Positions 25,974 to 36,139 of a stretch of 64,000 bases of DNA are shown piece by piece. Each line of letters opens with the position of its first letter. Positions within the stretch are counted from its first letter, which is position 1. Made by a program: the position numbers and the translations under genes. Origin of the DNA: Paracoccus limosus (GTDB lineage Bacteria > Pseudomonadota > Alphaproteobacteria > Rhodobacterales > Rhodobacteraceae); NCBI RefSeq assembly GCF_009711185.1, contig NZ_WMIF01000005.1, forward strand, positions 1 through 64,000. The letters are read 5' to 3'. Under the pieces are notes generated by a model. That model saw nothing but the letters and a program-made list of their open reading frames with translations, searched no databases and was not told the origin of the DNA.

Positions 25974-28900
25974 GCTGCAACTGCTCGCGGATCTTGGCCA
26001 AGAGTTGCGGCGTGTCGATGGGCTTGGTCATGTAGTCCGAGGCCCCGGCCTCGATGCAGCGGTCGCGGTCCTCCTTCATGGCCTTGGCGGTCAGGGCGAT
26101 GATCGGCAGATCCCGCCAATCGCCGCCGCGCGCGCGGATTTCGCGCATGGCCTCATAGCCGTCCATATTGGGCATCATCATGTCCATCAGCACGATCTGC
26201 ACATCGGGATGGGCCTCCAGCTCGGCCAGCGCCTTCAGCCCGTCCTGCGCCAGCACCACCTCGCAGCCGCGCGCGCGCAGCACCTTGGCCAAGGCATAGA
26301 TATTGCGCATGTCGTCATCGACCAGCAGCAGCTTGCATTGCAGCGGCGCGGTATCGGCGGGCGCTGCGGCAGGTGCGGGCGCCGGGCTGGCGGGCGCGGC
26401 CTGCGCCGGATGCAGAAAGGCCGAAACCTCGTCCAGCAGCCGGCGTTCGGAATGCTCGCCCTTCAGCACGATGCTGTCGGTATGGCCGCGCAGGCGCAGC
26501 AGCTCGTCGGGCTGGATGTCGCGGGCGGAATAGACCACCACCGGCACCGAACAGCCCAGCCCGGCCAGCCGGTCCAGAAACTCAAAGCCCGACAGGTCGG
26601 GCAGGCCGATGTCAAGGATCAGGCAGTCAAAGCGCTGGCTGCGCAGCAGGGCCAGCGCCTCTTCGGCCGTCAGCGCGCCCGTCACCTCGATCCCGGCCCG
26701 CGCCATCAGATGCGAGACCGCCTTTTGCGTGCCGCCGTCATCCTCGACCACAAGCACCGAACGTCCCACCCCCTCGCGCCGCACGGCGGCGGCCGGAGCG
26801 GGCAAGGGCAGCGGCGCAGGCACCGAGGCCGCCGGCAGGCCCGCACCCGCGCCGATCGGAATGACCAGCCGGAACACCGAACCCTGCCCCAGCACGCTGT
26901 CCACCTCCAGCGTGCCGCCCATCAGCACCGCCAGCTGGCGCGAGATGGTCAGCCCCAGCCCGGTGCCGCCATATTGGCGATGGGTGCTGTCATCGACCTG
27001 TTCGAAGGGCTGAAAGATCGCCGTCAGCTTTTCGGTCGGGATGCCGATACCGCTGTCGCGCACGATCAGCGCCAGCCGGTCACCGCCCTCGGGGGCCAGC
27101 GTGACCTGCACCCCACCCTGAGCGGTGAATTTCAGCGCATTGCCGATCAGGTTGTTGGCGATCTGCTCCAGCCGGCCGGGATCGGTCAGGATCAGCTCGG
27201 GCAGGCCCAAGGCGCAGGTGATGCGAAAATCCACGCGCTTTTGTTCGGCGATGGGACGGAAGCTGTGCTCCAGCGTCAGCACCAGCTGGCGCAGGGCCAG
27301 CGGCTCGCGCCGGACCTCGATCTTGCCGGCCTCGATCTTGGACAGGTCAAGGATCTCGTTGATCAGGCGCAACAGGCTGATGCCGCTGGTGTGGATGACC
27401 TGCGCTGCCTCGACCTGATCGGGTTGCAGGTTGCGTTCGCTGTTGCTGGCCAGATCCTGCGCCAGGATCAGCATGCTGTTGAGCGGCGTGCGCAGCTCAT
27501 GCGACATATTGGCCAGAAAGCGCGACTTGTATTGGCTGGTGCGCTGCAATTCCTCGGCCCGGGTGATCGCCTCTTTCTGCGAGGCCTCCAGCTGGCTGGT
27601 GCGGCAGGCCAGCTCGTCATTGGTGGCCTGCAAAGCCTCTTGCTGGGCGCGCAATTCCTCTTCGGCGGCCTGCAGCTCTTCGGTCTGGCGCCGGCTCTGG
27701 GCCAGCAGCGCCCGGGTCTCCAGCGCGCGTTCCAGATTTTCCAGCGGCAGCGAGACGGCGTGAATCGCCTCGTCGAGGATGCGCTGGCGCGTCGCATTCA
27801 TGGGCGCCATCAGCGCAAATTCCATCACCCCGATCAGCCGGTCGCGCAGCAAGACCGGCGTCAGCAGGATCATCTGCGGCGCGCCATGCCCGGTGCCCGA
27901 TTGCAGCCGAAGATAGTTTTCCGGCACCGGCGACAGCACGCGCAGCTTGCGGTCGCGCGCCACCTGCCCGATCAGCCCCTCGCCCATGGCATAGGATTTC
28001 GGCATGTCCTCGGACAGCCGGTAGCCATAGGCCGAAAACAGCCACAGCCGATGCTGTTCGGGATCGTAGGAAAAGAACACCGCCACCTCGGCGCCCAGCT
28101 CCTGCGCCATCGCGGTCAGCGCGGTATGGCCAAAGTCACGCAGGCTGTCTTGCGCCTGCACCATGTCCGACAGCCGGGTCAGCGCGCCCTTGACGTCCAG
28201 ATCCTCGGCCCGCGCCACGGCAAGGTTGCGAAAGATCAAGAGCGCCCGGCCCATGGCGCCGATCTCGTCCGAGCGGTCCTGATAGGGGATGTCCACGGTG
28301 CGGTCGTCGCGCGCCAGCCGCGCCATCGCCAGTGCCAGCCGGCTGATCGGGCGACTGATGCGGTGGTGCAGGACGGCGAATGCCATCAGCGCCGCCAGCA
28401 TGACCACGGCGGCGGTAATGCCGTTCGAATCGTGGATCCATGCCAGCGCCGCGTCGCGCTGGCTGCGGCTGTCCAGCGTCCGCCGCACGGCCGTGCTGCG
28501 CAGGCGGGCAAAGGATTCGGGTGCGATCTGGGCCAAGGGGCCGGTCAGGGTCTGGGCCATATATTCGGCCAGCAGCCGGGCATGGCCGGTGTCGTCCTTG
28601 ACCGTGGCATTGCGGGCCAGAAACGGCAGCGCCACCTCCTGCACCCATTCCTGACTGGCGGTGTGGATCGCGGCGGCATCGGCCAGCGTCTGCGCATCCG
28701 GCGCCGGCAAGGCGGTCAGCCGGTCCAGTGCCTCGGACGCGCTGCGGTTGGCCTGCACGAATTGCGACCGCGCCTGCGGCGTGTCGGTGGCCAGCGCCCG
28801 GATCAACGCGATCTCACGCGCCAGAAAGGCGCTTTCGGCCTGTTCGATCACGCCCATGGCATCGCCAAGCACGCGCACCCGATCCTGCGCGCGGCTCAGC

Positions 28901-29013
28901 GCGCTGGCGCCCTGATATCCGACCCAGCTGACACCGCCGACAAGCAGCACAAAGCTGAGCATCACCAAGGCGAATTGCACGCTGAGCGACAAGGTTCGGC
29001 GGCGCCTGTCCAA
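25963..29013 (-). CDS. Hybrid sensor histidine kinase (sensor-HAMP-GAF-HisKA-HATPase-REC-REC)
   Basis: A protein of about 1016 residues. TM1 is at about 15-35, followed by a helical periplasmic sensor to about 195, TM2 at about 196-217, HAMP (about 220-270), GAF (about 290-440) and a long coiled coil. HisKA follows with the phospho-acceptor in MSHELRTPLNSM near 504, then a HATPase domain with GTGLGLTIS. Two receiver domains begin near 752 (VLVVEDD, LILDIGLPD) and 895 (LLVDDDMRN, LMDMMMPNMDG). I prefer the TTG at 29013, which has GGAGA eight bases upstream, to a TTG at 29070 with no such site. It is the sensor of a cluster with CheR and a REC-GGDEF protein, downstream of the cellulose genes. 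Confidence 0.92.
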   Translation of the reverse strand: MDRRRRTLSLSVQFALVMLSFVLLVGGVSWVGYQGASALSRAQDRVRVLGDAMGVIEQAESAFLAREIALIRALATDTPQARSQFVQANRSASEALDRLTALPAPDAQTLADAAAIHTASQEWVQEVALPFLARNATVKDDTGHARLLAEYMAQTLTGPLAQIAPESFARLRSTAVRRTLDSRSQRDAALAWIHDSNGITAAVVMLAALMAFAVLHHRISRPISRLALAMARLARDDRTVDIPYQDRSDEIGAMGRALLIFRNLAVARAEDLDVKGALTRLSDMVQAQDSLRDFGHTALTAMAQELGAEVAVFFSYDPEQHRLWLFSAYGYRLSEDMPKSYAMGEGLIGQVARDRKLRVLSPVPENYLRLQSGTGHGAPQMILLTPVLLRDRLIGVMEFALMAPMNATRQRILDEAIHAVSLPLENLERALETRALLAQSRRQTEELQAAEEELRAQQEALQATNDELACRTSQLEASQKEAITRAEELQRTSQYKSRFLANMSHELRTPLNSMLILAQDLASNSERNLQPDQVEAAQVIHTSGISLLRLINEILDLSKIEAGKIEVRREPLALRQLVLTLEHSFRPIAEQKRVDFRITCALGLPELILTDPGRLEQIANNLIGNALKFTAQGGVQVTLAPEGGDRLALIVRDSGIGIPTEKLTAIFQPFEQVDDSTHRQYGGTGLGLTISRQLAVLMGGTLEVDSVLGQGSVFRLVIPIGAGAGLPAASVPAPLPLPAPAAAVRREGVGRSVLVVEDDGGTQKAVSHLMARAGIEVTGALTAEEALALLRSQRFDCLILDIGLPDLSGFEFLDRLAGLGCSVPVVVYSARDIQPDELLRLRGHTDSIVLKGEHSERRLLDEVSAFLHPAQAAPASPAPAPAAAPADTAPLQCKLLLVDDDMRNIYALAKVLRARGCEVVLAQDGLKALAELEAHPDVQIVLMDMMMPNMDGYEAMREIRARGGDWRDLPIIALTAKAMKEDRDRCIEAGASDYMTKPIDTPQLLAKIREQLQHGK

Positions 29014-29095
29014 TCTGTTCGTTCTCCAAAGGGCATCGGGGTGCCGGGTCGGGATCAGCCTTGGGGGCAAGGCGGTGGGGTGGCGCGGGATGCGC

Positions 29096-30484
29096 CTATC
29101 CGCCGGACGCGGCCTGCAGTCCGCGGCGGGTTTCGGTAGTGGAAAGCTCGGCGTTCAGGCGGCGGAACTCGGCCAGCGCGCGGGGCTGGTTGCCGGCGTT
29201 CAGATAGGCATAGGCGCGCAGGATCGCGAGATCGCGGCGGATCGAGCCGGTGACCTGTTCGATCGCATCGAAATAGCGAATGGCATCGCGAAAGCGGCGC
29301 TGCTTGTAGGCGGCAACGCCGCGCTGATCCAGAATCTGGCGCTCGATATCAAGGCGCTGGCGGTGGTCGAAATCGGCGGTGGCGGCCAGCTGCGCGGCGG
29401 GTTCGGACATGCCGAGTTTCAGATAGACCAGCGCAAGGCCATATTGCGCGTCGCGCCGCTGCTGGGCATTCGGGCGCCCGGCCAGCACCGTCTTGAAATC
29501 GGCCATCGCGTCCATGCTGCGATCAAGGTTATAGACGCACCACGCGCGTTCCAGAACGGACCCGGTGGCCCGTGCCCCGGCGGTGCGCGCCGCGCATTGG
29601 GCCGGGGTTTCGCCCCGGCGCGCGGGCGGCGCCGCCGGTTCGGCCCGCGCGCTGCGGCGAGGGCTGGATTGCGCACCGGATTGTGGCGCGGCCTTTTTCG
29701 CGGCTTTGGAACCCTCGTTGGGGCTGGCCGGTTTCTCGGCCTTGCTCGCCGGTGTCGGGGCCGCCGTCACCACGCCCCGCCCCGCCAGCAAGCGCTGCAA
29801 GATAGCGTCAAAGCGCGCGGCCTGCGCCGGAAAACGGCTGGCAAGCCCGGCGGCCATGCCGCGCAGCTCGGCCTCGCTGGCCACGCCATCGGCCTTTTCC
29901 AGCGTCGAGGCCAGATCACCCGGATCGGTGCAGGTGCCAAGGACGGCGCGATAGGTCGCCAGCGCATCGGCGCGGGCGCCGGCATCGCGCTGACCTTCGG
30001 CAATGCGCCAGGCGTTGTTGATGCGGTCGCAGCGCAGCAGGCCGGGCGTGCGCGCGGCCACGCCCCGCGCCGTCGCGACATCGCCGCCTGACAGCGCATC
30101 GTCCAATGTGCGCTGCCCCTCGGCGGTTTCCAGCTGCGCGGCCATGTCGGCGGGCGGCACCCAGCCGGGGAAATCGCGCCGCGTCTGCGCCAGCGTCTCG
30201 CGCGCCTGATCGGTCTGGCCGGCGGCAAGCTGGCTGTAAAAGCGGTCGATCTCGGCCTGCGGGTCGCGGCTGGTGGCCACCAGCCCGGCCGGATCGGCGG
30301 GCGCCGCCCATTGCGGGTATTTCAGTTGCAGGCGGCGCAGCTCGGCGCGGGCGGCGGTGTCCTCGCCCTGCTGGACATACATGCGCAGCGCCAGCAGCTC
30401 ATCGGCGGGCGGCGCGCTTTGCGCCAGCGCCGGGACGGTCGGCAGCGCCAGAAACAGGGTGGCAAGAACGACGGATTTCATCAT
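29096..30484 (-). CDS. Exported TPR-repeat protein of the cellulose operon
   Basis: A 462-residue protein with a signal peptide (VVLATLFLALPTVPALAQS) and TPR-like helical repeats in both halves. The halves are separated by a low-complexity alanine/proline/lysine linker (about 225-290). The C-terminal half has recognisable TPR stretches such as GVAAYKQRRFRDAIRYFDAI. It lacks the outer-membrane beta barrel of BcsC, so it resembles the TPR protein (sometimes called BcsK) of alphaproteobacterial cellulose operons. It probably works in the periplasm as a scaffold for glucan export. Its ATG at 30484 overlaps the endoglucanase stop. Confidence 0.8.
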   Translation of the reverse strand: MMKSVVLATLFLALPTVPALAQSAPPADELLALRMYVQQGEDTAARAELRRLQLKYPQWAAPADPAGLVATSRDPQAEIDRFYSQLAAGQTDQARETLAQTRRDFPGWVPPADMAAQLETAEGQRTLDDALSGGDVATARGVAARTPGLLRCDRINNAWRIAEGQRDAGARADALATYRAVLGTCTDPGDLASTLEKADGVASEAELRGMAAGLASRFPAQAARFDAILQRLLAGRGVVTAAPTPASKAEKPASPNEGSKAAKKAAPQSGAQSSPRRSARAEPAAPPARRGETPAQCAARTAGARATGSVLERAWCVYNLDRSMDAMADFKTVLAGRPNAQQRRDAQYGLALVYLKLGMSEPAAQLAATADFDHRQRLDIERQILDQRGVAAYKQRRFRDAIRYFDAIEQVTGSIRRDLAILRAYAYLNAGNQPRALAEFRRLNAELSTTETRRGLQAASGG

Positions 30485-31560
30485 ATCGGCACACATTTCG
30501 GAAAACGGGACACCTGCGCGACCAGCGCCATCAGATGCAGGGTGGCCGGGTAATAGGGCTGGGCCGCGACAAAGGGCTGCATGGCCGAGCCAAGCCCCGA
30601 CGCCCCGGCACATTCGGCCAGCGCCTCGACCGCGCCATAGCCGGCATGGGCGCTACGCTCGACCACGGCGCCGGTGGCGGGATCAAAGACGACCGGGAAA
30701 TCGGCCCCTGCGGGCGCCGCAGCCGCCGTCCGCGCAAAGGCCGTCACCGCCGCCGAAGTGGCATGCCCCGACCATAGCGCAAACAGCGGCACCCGGATCG
30801 CCTCATAGCCCGATTGCTGCGAAAATCGCGCCGGCGGCGGCACCGGGCCGGTGGCGGTCAGACAGACCCAATCCGGCACCGGCCCGGCCAAGGCCAAGGC
30901 ATCGATCAGCCGCACCCCGTCATCGGCCAATTGCCGCAGCCGGGGCTGATCGGTCGCCTGCGCCAGATCGCGCATCGCCAGCGGCATATAATAGGATGGG
31001 TTGATCACCACCTGATCGGCGCTGCGGAACCCCTCGGCGCCGGGCAGGAACAGCAGCGCGCCGCTGCCGTCGGGATGGGGCACGACGCAAAGCCGCAGCA
31101 GATCCTGCACGATGGCCGCCGCGCGCTCGGCCAGTTCGGGGCGCTGCTGGCGGCTGGCGGCCATGCTCAGCGCCCATGCGTGAAACAGATCGCCATCGGC
31201 GGCATTGTTGCGGTCCTGAACCGGCGGGTCGGCCTCGGGCTGCCAGCGCCATGCCAGCAGCGCGTCGCCGCGCACTGCAAGGTTGCGGGTGGTCCAGTCC
31301 AGCATGGCATCAAAGGCCGGGCGATCATCCATGATCGCCGCCAGTGCCAGACCATAGCCCTGCCCCTCGGAATGGCTGGCCGCATTCTGAAAGCCGTCGA
31401 CGACGCGGCCATCCTGCGCCAGACAGACCGATTTCCACGCCTGCCAGGCCGGCAGCAGCGGCTGGACCTCGGGCGCGGGCCCGCTTTGGGCGCGGGCACG
31501 CGACAGGGGCGCGGCCATGGCCAGCGCCGCAAGGCCTGCGATCAACATGCGGCGGTTCAT
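30481..31560 (-). CDS. bcsZ: Glycosyl hydrolase family 8 endoglucanase of the cellulose operon
   Basis: A 359-residue periplasmic enzyme with a signal peptide (MLIAGLAALAMAAPLSRARAQ). The GH8 catalytic acid is the glutamate in SHSEGQGYGLAL and the second catalytic residue is in AADGDLFHAWAL. The NPSYYMPLAM motif is also typical. It cuts beta-1,4-glucan and is needed in many bacteria for proper cellulose export. The start ATG at 31560 overlaps the TGA of bcsB by one base. It is the fourth gene of bcsN-A-B-Z-TPR. Confidence 0.94.
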   Translation of the reverse strand: MNRRMLIAGLAALAMAAPLSRARAQSGPAPEVQPLLPAWQAWKSVCLAQDGRVVDGFQNAASHSEGQGYGLALAAIMDDRPAFDAMLDWTTRNLAVRGDALLAWRWQPEADPPVQDRNNAADGDLFHAWALSMAASRQQRPELAERAAAIVQDLLRLCVVPHPDGSGALLFLPGAEGFRSADQVVINPSYYMPLAMRDLAQATDQPRLRQLADDGVRLIDALALAGPVPDWVCLTATGPVPPPARFSQQSGYEAIRVPLFALWSGHATSAAVTAFARTAAAAPAGADFPVVFDPATGAVVERSAHAGYGAVEALAECAGASGLGSAMQPFVAAQPYYPATLHLMALVAQVSRFPKCVPI

Positions 31561-33806
31561 CAGCGCAGCCTCCATTTGCGGAAAACGATCACGACGATCA
31601 GCGCCGGCACCACCGAAAGCAGCCCCAGCCCCAGCAGCGCCCCGGCAAACAGCAGCGGCGACCACGAGGCGTAATTGCCAAGGATCGGGAACAGATTGGC
31701 CAGCGTCACCGGCTCTTGCAGGCGCGGCGGCACCACCGGCGCCCAGACCTGCCAGCTGCCATCATTGGACAACAGGGCGGCGGCGCCATTGCCCTGCCGG
31801 CTGCTTTGCAACCCGTCCAGCGTCCGGCTGATGCCGCGCGGATCGGCCTGCGGGCCAAGGATCAGCTGCAAGGCCTGCGGCCGCTCGGTTTCGGCCGCGA
31901 TCAGCAGCGCATCGCCGCGCCGGCCCTGCAACCAGTCCGACAGGTCCTGATCCGAGGCAAGGAAGGCCGAGGCAAGGATCCGGTCCCGGCTGCGCGCGGC
32001 CCAGGCCAGCGGCGACCACGCCCGGTCCTTGGCCGGGGCGGTCGCGGCGGGCGCATCGCCGGCGCCAAGGTCGAATTGCGGCGCCGGGGCAGCCACGCCC
32101 GCATCCGCAGGCGGCGTTTGCGCGAAAAGCGCCCCTTGCAGCGCGCGCAGCGATACATCGGCCAGCGAGGCCGGCAGGGTGCTGAAATCCGTCACCAGCA
32201 GCGACACCGCCGGATTGGCGCCCTCGGGTGGCGGCATGGCGGCGGCCAGCTGCGCGGCAGCGCGGTCGATCCGCTGGGGCTCGGTCGCCTTGGGGTCGGG
32301 GGTAACGCCGGCCGGGTCCAGCCACGCCAGCACCGAAGCCAGCCCGCTCAGCTGCATCGCCGGCGAAACCGGCACGGTCAGGGCGCTGTCCTGCGCCACC
32401 ACCAGCATGTCGAATTGGCGCGGCGGGCAGGCCATGTCGGGCGGATTGCCCGGCACCATCATTTCAAAGCTCAGCCGGTTCGCGCCCGAATGCAGCAGCC
32501 TTGCGGCAAAGCCGATGTCCAGAGGCGGCAAAAGCCTGCCGCCGTCGCGGTCCAGCGGCAGCAGCCGCACCGTCTGGCCATTGACCTTGACCAGCAGGTT
32601 CGCGCCCGCAGGCAGGTTCTCGGCATGGCCGTAATGCAGCTGCAACCGCGCCTTTTGATTGGCAAGCAGCAGCCAGTCGTCGGGCAGGCGAAAGCCGACA
32701 TCCTGCTGGAAATAGCGGGTATTGCCGATGATGTCGCCCTGACCCAGCTCGGCCAGCGTCCGGGCCTTGCCGGGGTGCAGCAGCGGCAGCGGCGGCGCGG
32801 GCGGCAGCGCCACGGCCTGCAAGCCCTCGGCCAGACCGGGCAGCTCGGCGCCGCGCGCGGCCACCACCATCACCGGCGCGCCCGTCGCATCGCGCCGATA
32901 GGCGACGGACGGGGTCTGGGCGTCCACCGCCGGCGCCAGCAGCACCGAAACCGCCGGGCGCGGGCCCATGTCATAGGGGCTGGCAAAGTCGATCCAGCCC
33001 CGGCCCTGCATGGCCGCACCCAGAACCAGCGCCAGCTGGCGCATCGCAGCCGGATCGACGCCGGGCGCGACCCGCACCGTCAGCGCCGCGCCGCTGCCGA
33101 TCTGCTGCGACAACGCCTGCGCAAATCCCTGCGCCGAGGCCGCCGCCACCCCCTGCGACATCAGCGCGCCGCTGCGCGTCAGATCCAGCTCGGTCCAGAC
33201 GCCGAAACTGGCCTCGGGGCCGCAGAACACCCGATGCGGCTGGCGCACCGCCAGCCGGATGCGGTTGCTGCCCGCGACCAGCGCCGGCGTCGGCAGCTCG
33301 GCCAGCTGAAAGCCGTCAAAGCTGTGCAACGGCAACGCGACCGGCGGCGCGTCATTGACTGCGACCTCGATCGCGGCGCTGTCGGGCAGCACGTTGATGG
33401 CCGAGCGCAGCGCCAGTTGCAGCCCCTGCGGCACCGGCTGATCGGCGGGCAGCTCCAGCGCCAGCATGATCCCGGCCACCTCGCCGGTCAGGCGCAGGAT
33501 GCCGGGCCGCGGCAGGCTGGCGCCCATCACCACCTCGTCCGGCAGGGCCAGCAGCGGCGCAAGACGGGCCAATGGCGGCGCGGCGGCGGCGGCGGCCGGG
33601 GCGGCATCGCGGATCGCGGGGGCGGCATCGATCCGGGCCGCAGGCGCGGGCGCGGGCGCGGCCTGCCCCGGTTCGGGGGCGGTCACAGGCTCGGGCAGCA
33701 CGATGTCCTGCGCGAGCGCACCACCGGCCAGCAACAGACCGGGCAGCAGCGGCGCCAGCAGCCGGGGCAGGAATGCGGGCAACAGCGATTTCGGCATCCG
33801 CGTCAT
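31560..33806 (-). CDS. bcsB: Cellulose synthase periplasmic subunit BcsB
   Basis: A 748-residue protein with a signal peptide (LAPLLPGLLLAGGALAQD), a proline/alanine-rich segment to about residue 80, and two repeats of carbohydrate-binding and flavodoxin-like domains. Typical BcsB stretches are FCGPEASFGVWTELDLTRSGALM and GNTRYFQQDVGFRLP. A single C-terminal anchor (about 715-742, SPLLFAGALLGLGLLSVVPALIVVIVF) docks it on BcsA. It guides the nascent glucan through the periplasm. Its ATG overlaps the bcsA stop as ATGA. Confidence 0.94.
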   Translation of the reverse strand: MTRMPKSLLPAFLPRLLAPLLPGLLLAGGALAQDIVLPEPVTAPEPGQAAPAPAPAARIDAAPAIRDAAPAAAAAAPPLARLAPLLALPDEVVMGASLPRPGILRLTGEVAGIMLALELPADQPVPQGLQLALRSAINVLPDSAAIEVAVNDAPPVALPLHSFDGFQLAELPTPALVAGSNRIRLAVRQPHRVFCGPEASFGVWTELDLTRSGALMSQGVAAASAQGFAQALSQQIGSGAALTVRVAPGVDPAAMRQLALVLGAAMQGRGWIDFASPYDMGPRPAVSVLLAPAVDAQTPSVAYRRDATGAPVMVVAARGAELPGLAEGLQAVALPPAPPLPLLHPGKARTLAELGQGDIIGNTRYFQQDVGFRLPDDWLLLANQKARLQLHYGHAENLPAGANLLVKVNGQTVRLLPLDRDGGRLLPPLDIGFAARLLHSGANRLSFEMMVPGNPPDMACPPRQFDMLVVAQDSALTVPVSPAMQLSGLASVLAWLDPAGVTPDPKATEPQRIDRAAAQLAAAMPPPEGANPAVSLLVTDFSTLPASLADVSLRALQGALFAQTPPADAGVAAPAPQFDLGAGDAPAATAPAKDRAWSPLAWAARSRDRILASAFLASDQDLSDWLQGRRGDALLIAAETERPQALQLILGPQADPRGISRTLDGLQSSRQGNGAAALLSNDGSWQVWAPVVPPRLQEPVTLANLFPILGNYASWSPLLFAGALLGLGLLSVVPALIVVIVFRKWRLR

Positions 33807-36139
33807 CGGCCGGCCTCGATCTCGATGAAATCCTCGATCGGGGCGGGCATCGATTCGCGCCGGTGCTCGTCGGTGTCGAAATCCGCGCCAAAGGCCAGCA
33901 GATGCACCGGCCGCGCACCCCGGTTCGCGCCAAGCGCCGCGCGTTGGCGCCGGGCGGGCTCGCGCAGGAAATCGCCCAAGGTGCGCGGGATCGAGGTCAG
34001 CATCAGCCCAAGGATATAGACCAGCCCCGCGATCAGCCCCTTGCCCTGCCGGGTCGCCTCGCGCTGCATGCGCCAGACCTCGCTGTCGCCAAAGATCATC
34101 TGCGCCACCGCCTCTTGCACGGCGACGGGCTGATCGCCGACCAGCCGCAGGCCCAGCGTCGTGCCCTCGCCCGCCGCGGTCGAGATCGCCAGCACCACGG
34201 CGCGCACCTCCTGCTCCAGATGCGGAGCATTGGCAAAGCTGGGGCGGAAACAGATTTCCTCGCCCTGACGCACCATGACGGCGCCGACGCCGCGTGGCGC
34301 ATGTTCCAGCCGCAGGCTGGCGCCGCTGGTCGAGACATCCAGCACCGTCGCCTTGACCGGCGCCCGGCCCGCGCCATCCCAGCTGGCCGTCGCCGGCAGG
34401 TGCAGCGTCACGCGCGGCGCGGCGCGGCGTTGCTGCTTTTCCGAAACCGCGCGCAGCGACAGCGACACCATCAGCAGGTTGATGACCGCCCAGACCCCCA
34501 CCACCGACAGCACGCTGCGGTCACCGGGAAAGGCGATCCAGCGGATCACCAGCGCCACCACGCCGGCCAGCGTCAGCAGGAACAGCCCCGCCAGCGGACC
34601 ATAGATCGGCGAGATGTAATCCTCGGACAACGTCTCGTCCTTGGCGGTGACGTTGAACTTGGCCCCGCGCGGGCGCAGCAGCGTGCGAAAGATCGAGGTG
34701 GCCAGATAGGGCGCCTGAGCGATCTCGTAGATCTCGGAAATCAGCGGCCAGCGATAGCGCGAGAACAGCGCGCTTTGCACCAGCATGACCACGGCCATGT
34801 AGCTCAGCACATAGGCCATCGCCTCCTGGAAGGTGGTGACGACGATTTCAAGGCCGAAGAACAGATAGGTCAGCGGCGCAAGGATATAGACCAGCCGGAT
34901 CAGCGGAAAGAACCAGAAGGACATCGAGTTGATGTAGCACAGCCGCTGCAAGGGCTTCAGTCCGCGCCGGAACAGCGGGTTCTTCAAGACCAGCATCTGC
35001 ACCATGCCCGAGGCCCAGCGGCCGCGCTGCTGGATGAACGAGACGAAGGTCTCGGGCTGCAAGCCGGCGATCATGGCGCGGTCCAGATAAAGGCTGCGCC
35101 AGCCCTGCGAATGGATCTCCAGCGCGGTTTCGGCATCCTCGGTGATGGTCTCGCCGGCAAAGCCGCCGACGCTGTCCAGCGCCTTCCTGCGGATCACCGC
35201 AGCCGAGCCGCAAAAGAACGCCCCGCCCCAGCGATCCAGCCCGCGGTGGATCATGCCGTAGAACATCTCGTTCTCGGGCGGGGATTTCAGGCCAAGGTTG
35301 CGCTGGATCGGATCGGGGTTGATGAAATGATGCGGGGTCTGGACCAGAAACAGCTTGGGGTCTTGCGTGAAATAGCCGACCGTCCGGGCCAGGAAATCGC
35401 GCGACGGCACGTGATCGGCGTCAAATACCACGACCAGATCGCCGTCCAGACGCGCCAAGGCCGCGCTCATATTGCCGGCTTTCGCGTGTTCGTTCTTGGC
35501 CCGCGTCGAATAGATCACGCCCAGATCGGCACAAAGCGCCTGCAATTGCGCGCGCCGCGCCCGCGCCCGGGCGGCCAGCTCGGGGTCGGGGGAATCGCAG
35601 CGCTGATCGGTGCCGCCATCGTCGCACAGCACCACCCGGCGCTTCGAGGCCGGATAGATCATGTTCTTGGCCGCCGACAGCGTGATGCTGAGCATCTCGA
35701 CTGGCTCGTTATAGGACGGCACGAGGATATCGACGGTGGGCAGGTTCTCCAGCTCGACGCGGGGTGGCAGGCCACGGTCCAGCGGGTCGGCAGTGATGAA
35801 ATCGCCCAGAAAGAACACGAGGATCGAATAGGTCTCAAAGACCAGCAGGATCACGGCACAGATGAACGAGGCGTTCAGCCCCGGATCGGGCAGCGTCGCC
35901 GTGACGCGCCAGAACCAGTAGCGCAGCACCACGATGCTGGCGATGGCCACCAGCACCATGCGCGGCACGATATTGCGCGAAAGCGGCTTGAGCAGGATGA
36001 CCAGCAGCACCGCGCCCAGCCCCAGCATCGCCTGCGCTGCATCCGAAACCGGGATCGCGCACAGCACAAAGACCGGCACCAGCAGCAGTGCCCAAAGCCA
36101 TAGCAGCGCCGCGCTTTGCATGTTGCGACCGCGGCTCAT
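33803..36139 (-). CDS. bcsA: Cellulose synthase catalytic subunit with PilZ domain
   Basis: A 778-residue inner-membrane family 2 glycosyltransferase. Catalytic motifs appear in order: DDGG (about 169), FDADHVP (the DxD, about 238), TED (about 330) and QQRGRW (about 371). Membrane helices flank the glycosyltransferase domain. The PilZ domain from about 570 has the c-di-GMP contacts RAAPR (RxxxR) and DVSTSG (DxSxxG), so synthesis should be switched on by c-di-GMP. The ATG at 36139 overlaps the bcsN stop (ATGA); an internal ATG at 36121 is possible. A diguanylate cyclase lies in the same gene run at 23782. Confidence 0.96.
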   Translation of the reverse strand: MSRGRNMQSAALLWLWALLLVPVFVLCAIPVSDAAQAMLGLGAVLLVILLKPLSRNIVPRMVLVAIASIVVLRYWFWRVTATLPDPGLNASFICAVILLVFETYSILVFFLGDFITADPLDRGLPPRVELENLPTVDILVPSYNEPVEMLSITLSAAKNMIYPASKRRVVLCDDGGTDQRCDSPDPELAARARARRAQLQALCADLGVIYSTRAKNEHAKAGNMSAALARLDGDLVVVFDADHVPSRDFLARTVGYFTQDPKLFLVQTPHHFINPDPIQRNLGLKSPPENEMFYGMIHRGLDRWGGAFFCGSAAVIRRKALDSVGGFAGETITEDAETALEIHSQGWRSLYLDRAMIAGLQPETFVSFIQQRGRWASGMVQMLVLKNPLFRRGLKPLQRLCYINSMSFWFFPLIRLVYILAPLTYLFFGLEIVVTTFQEAMAYVLSYMAVVMLVQSALFSRYRWPLISEIYEIAQAPYLATSIFRTLLRPRGAKFNVTAKDETLSEDYISPIYGPLAGLFLLTLAGVVALVIRWIAFPGDRSVLSVVGVWAVINLLMVSLSLRAVSEKQQRRAAPRVTLHLPATASWDGAGRAPVKATVLDVSTSGASLRLEHAPRGVGAVMVRQGEEICFRPSFANAPHLEQEVRAVVLAISTAAGEGTTLGLRLVGDQPVAVQEAVAQMIFGDSEVWRMQREATRQGKGLIAGLVYILGLMLTSIPRTLGDFLREPARRQRAALGANRGARPVHLLAFGADFDTDEHRRESMPAPIEDFIEIEAGR

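Noticed and set aside
25684-29139. 1151-codon plus-strand open frame
   Set aside because: Antisense to the hybrid histidine kinase; Gln/Arg/His-rich nonsense translation without a start signal.
31344-36103. Two overlapping plus-strand frames of 891 and 843 codons
   Set aside because: Antisense to bcsZ, bcsB and bcsA, whose motifs are clear.
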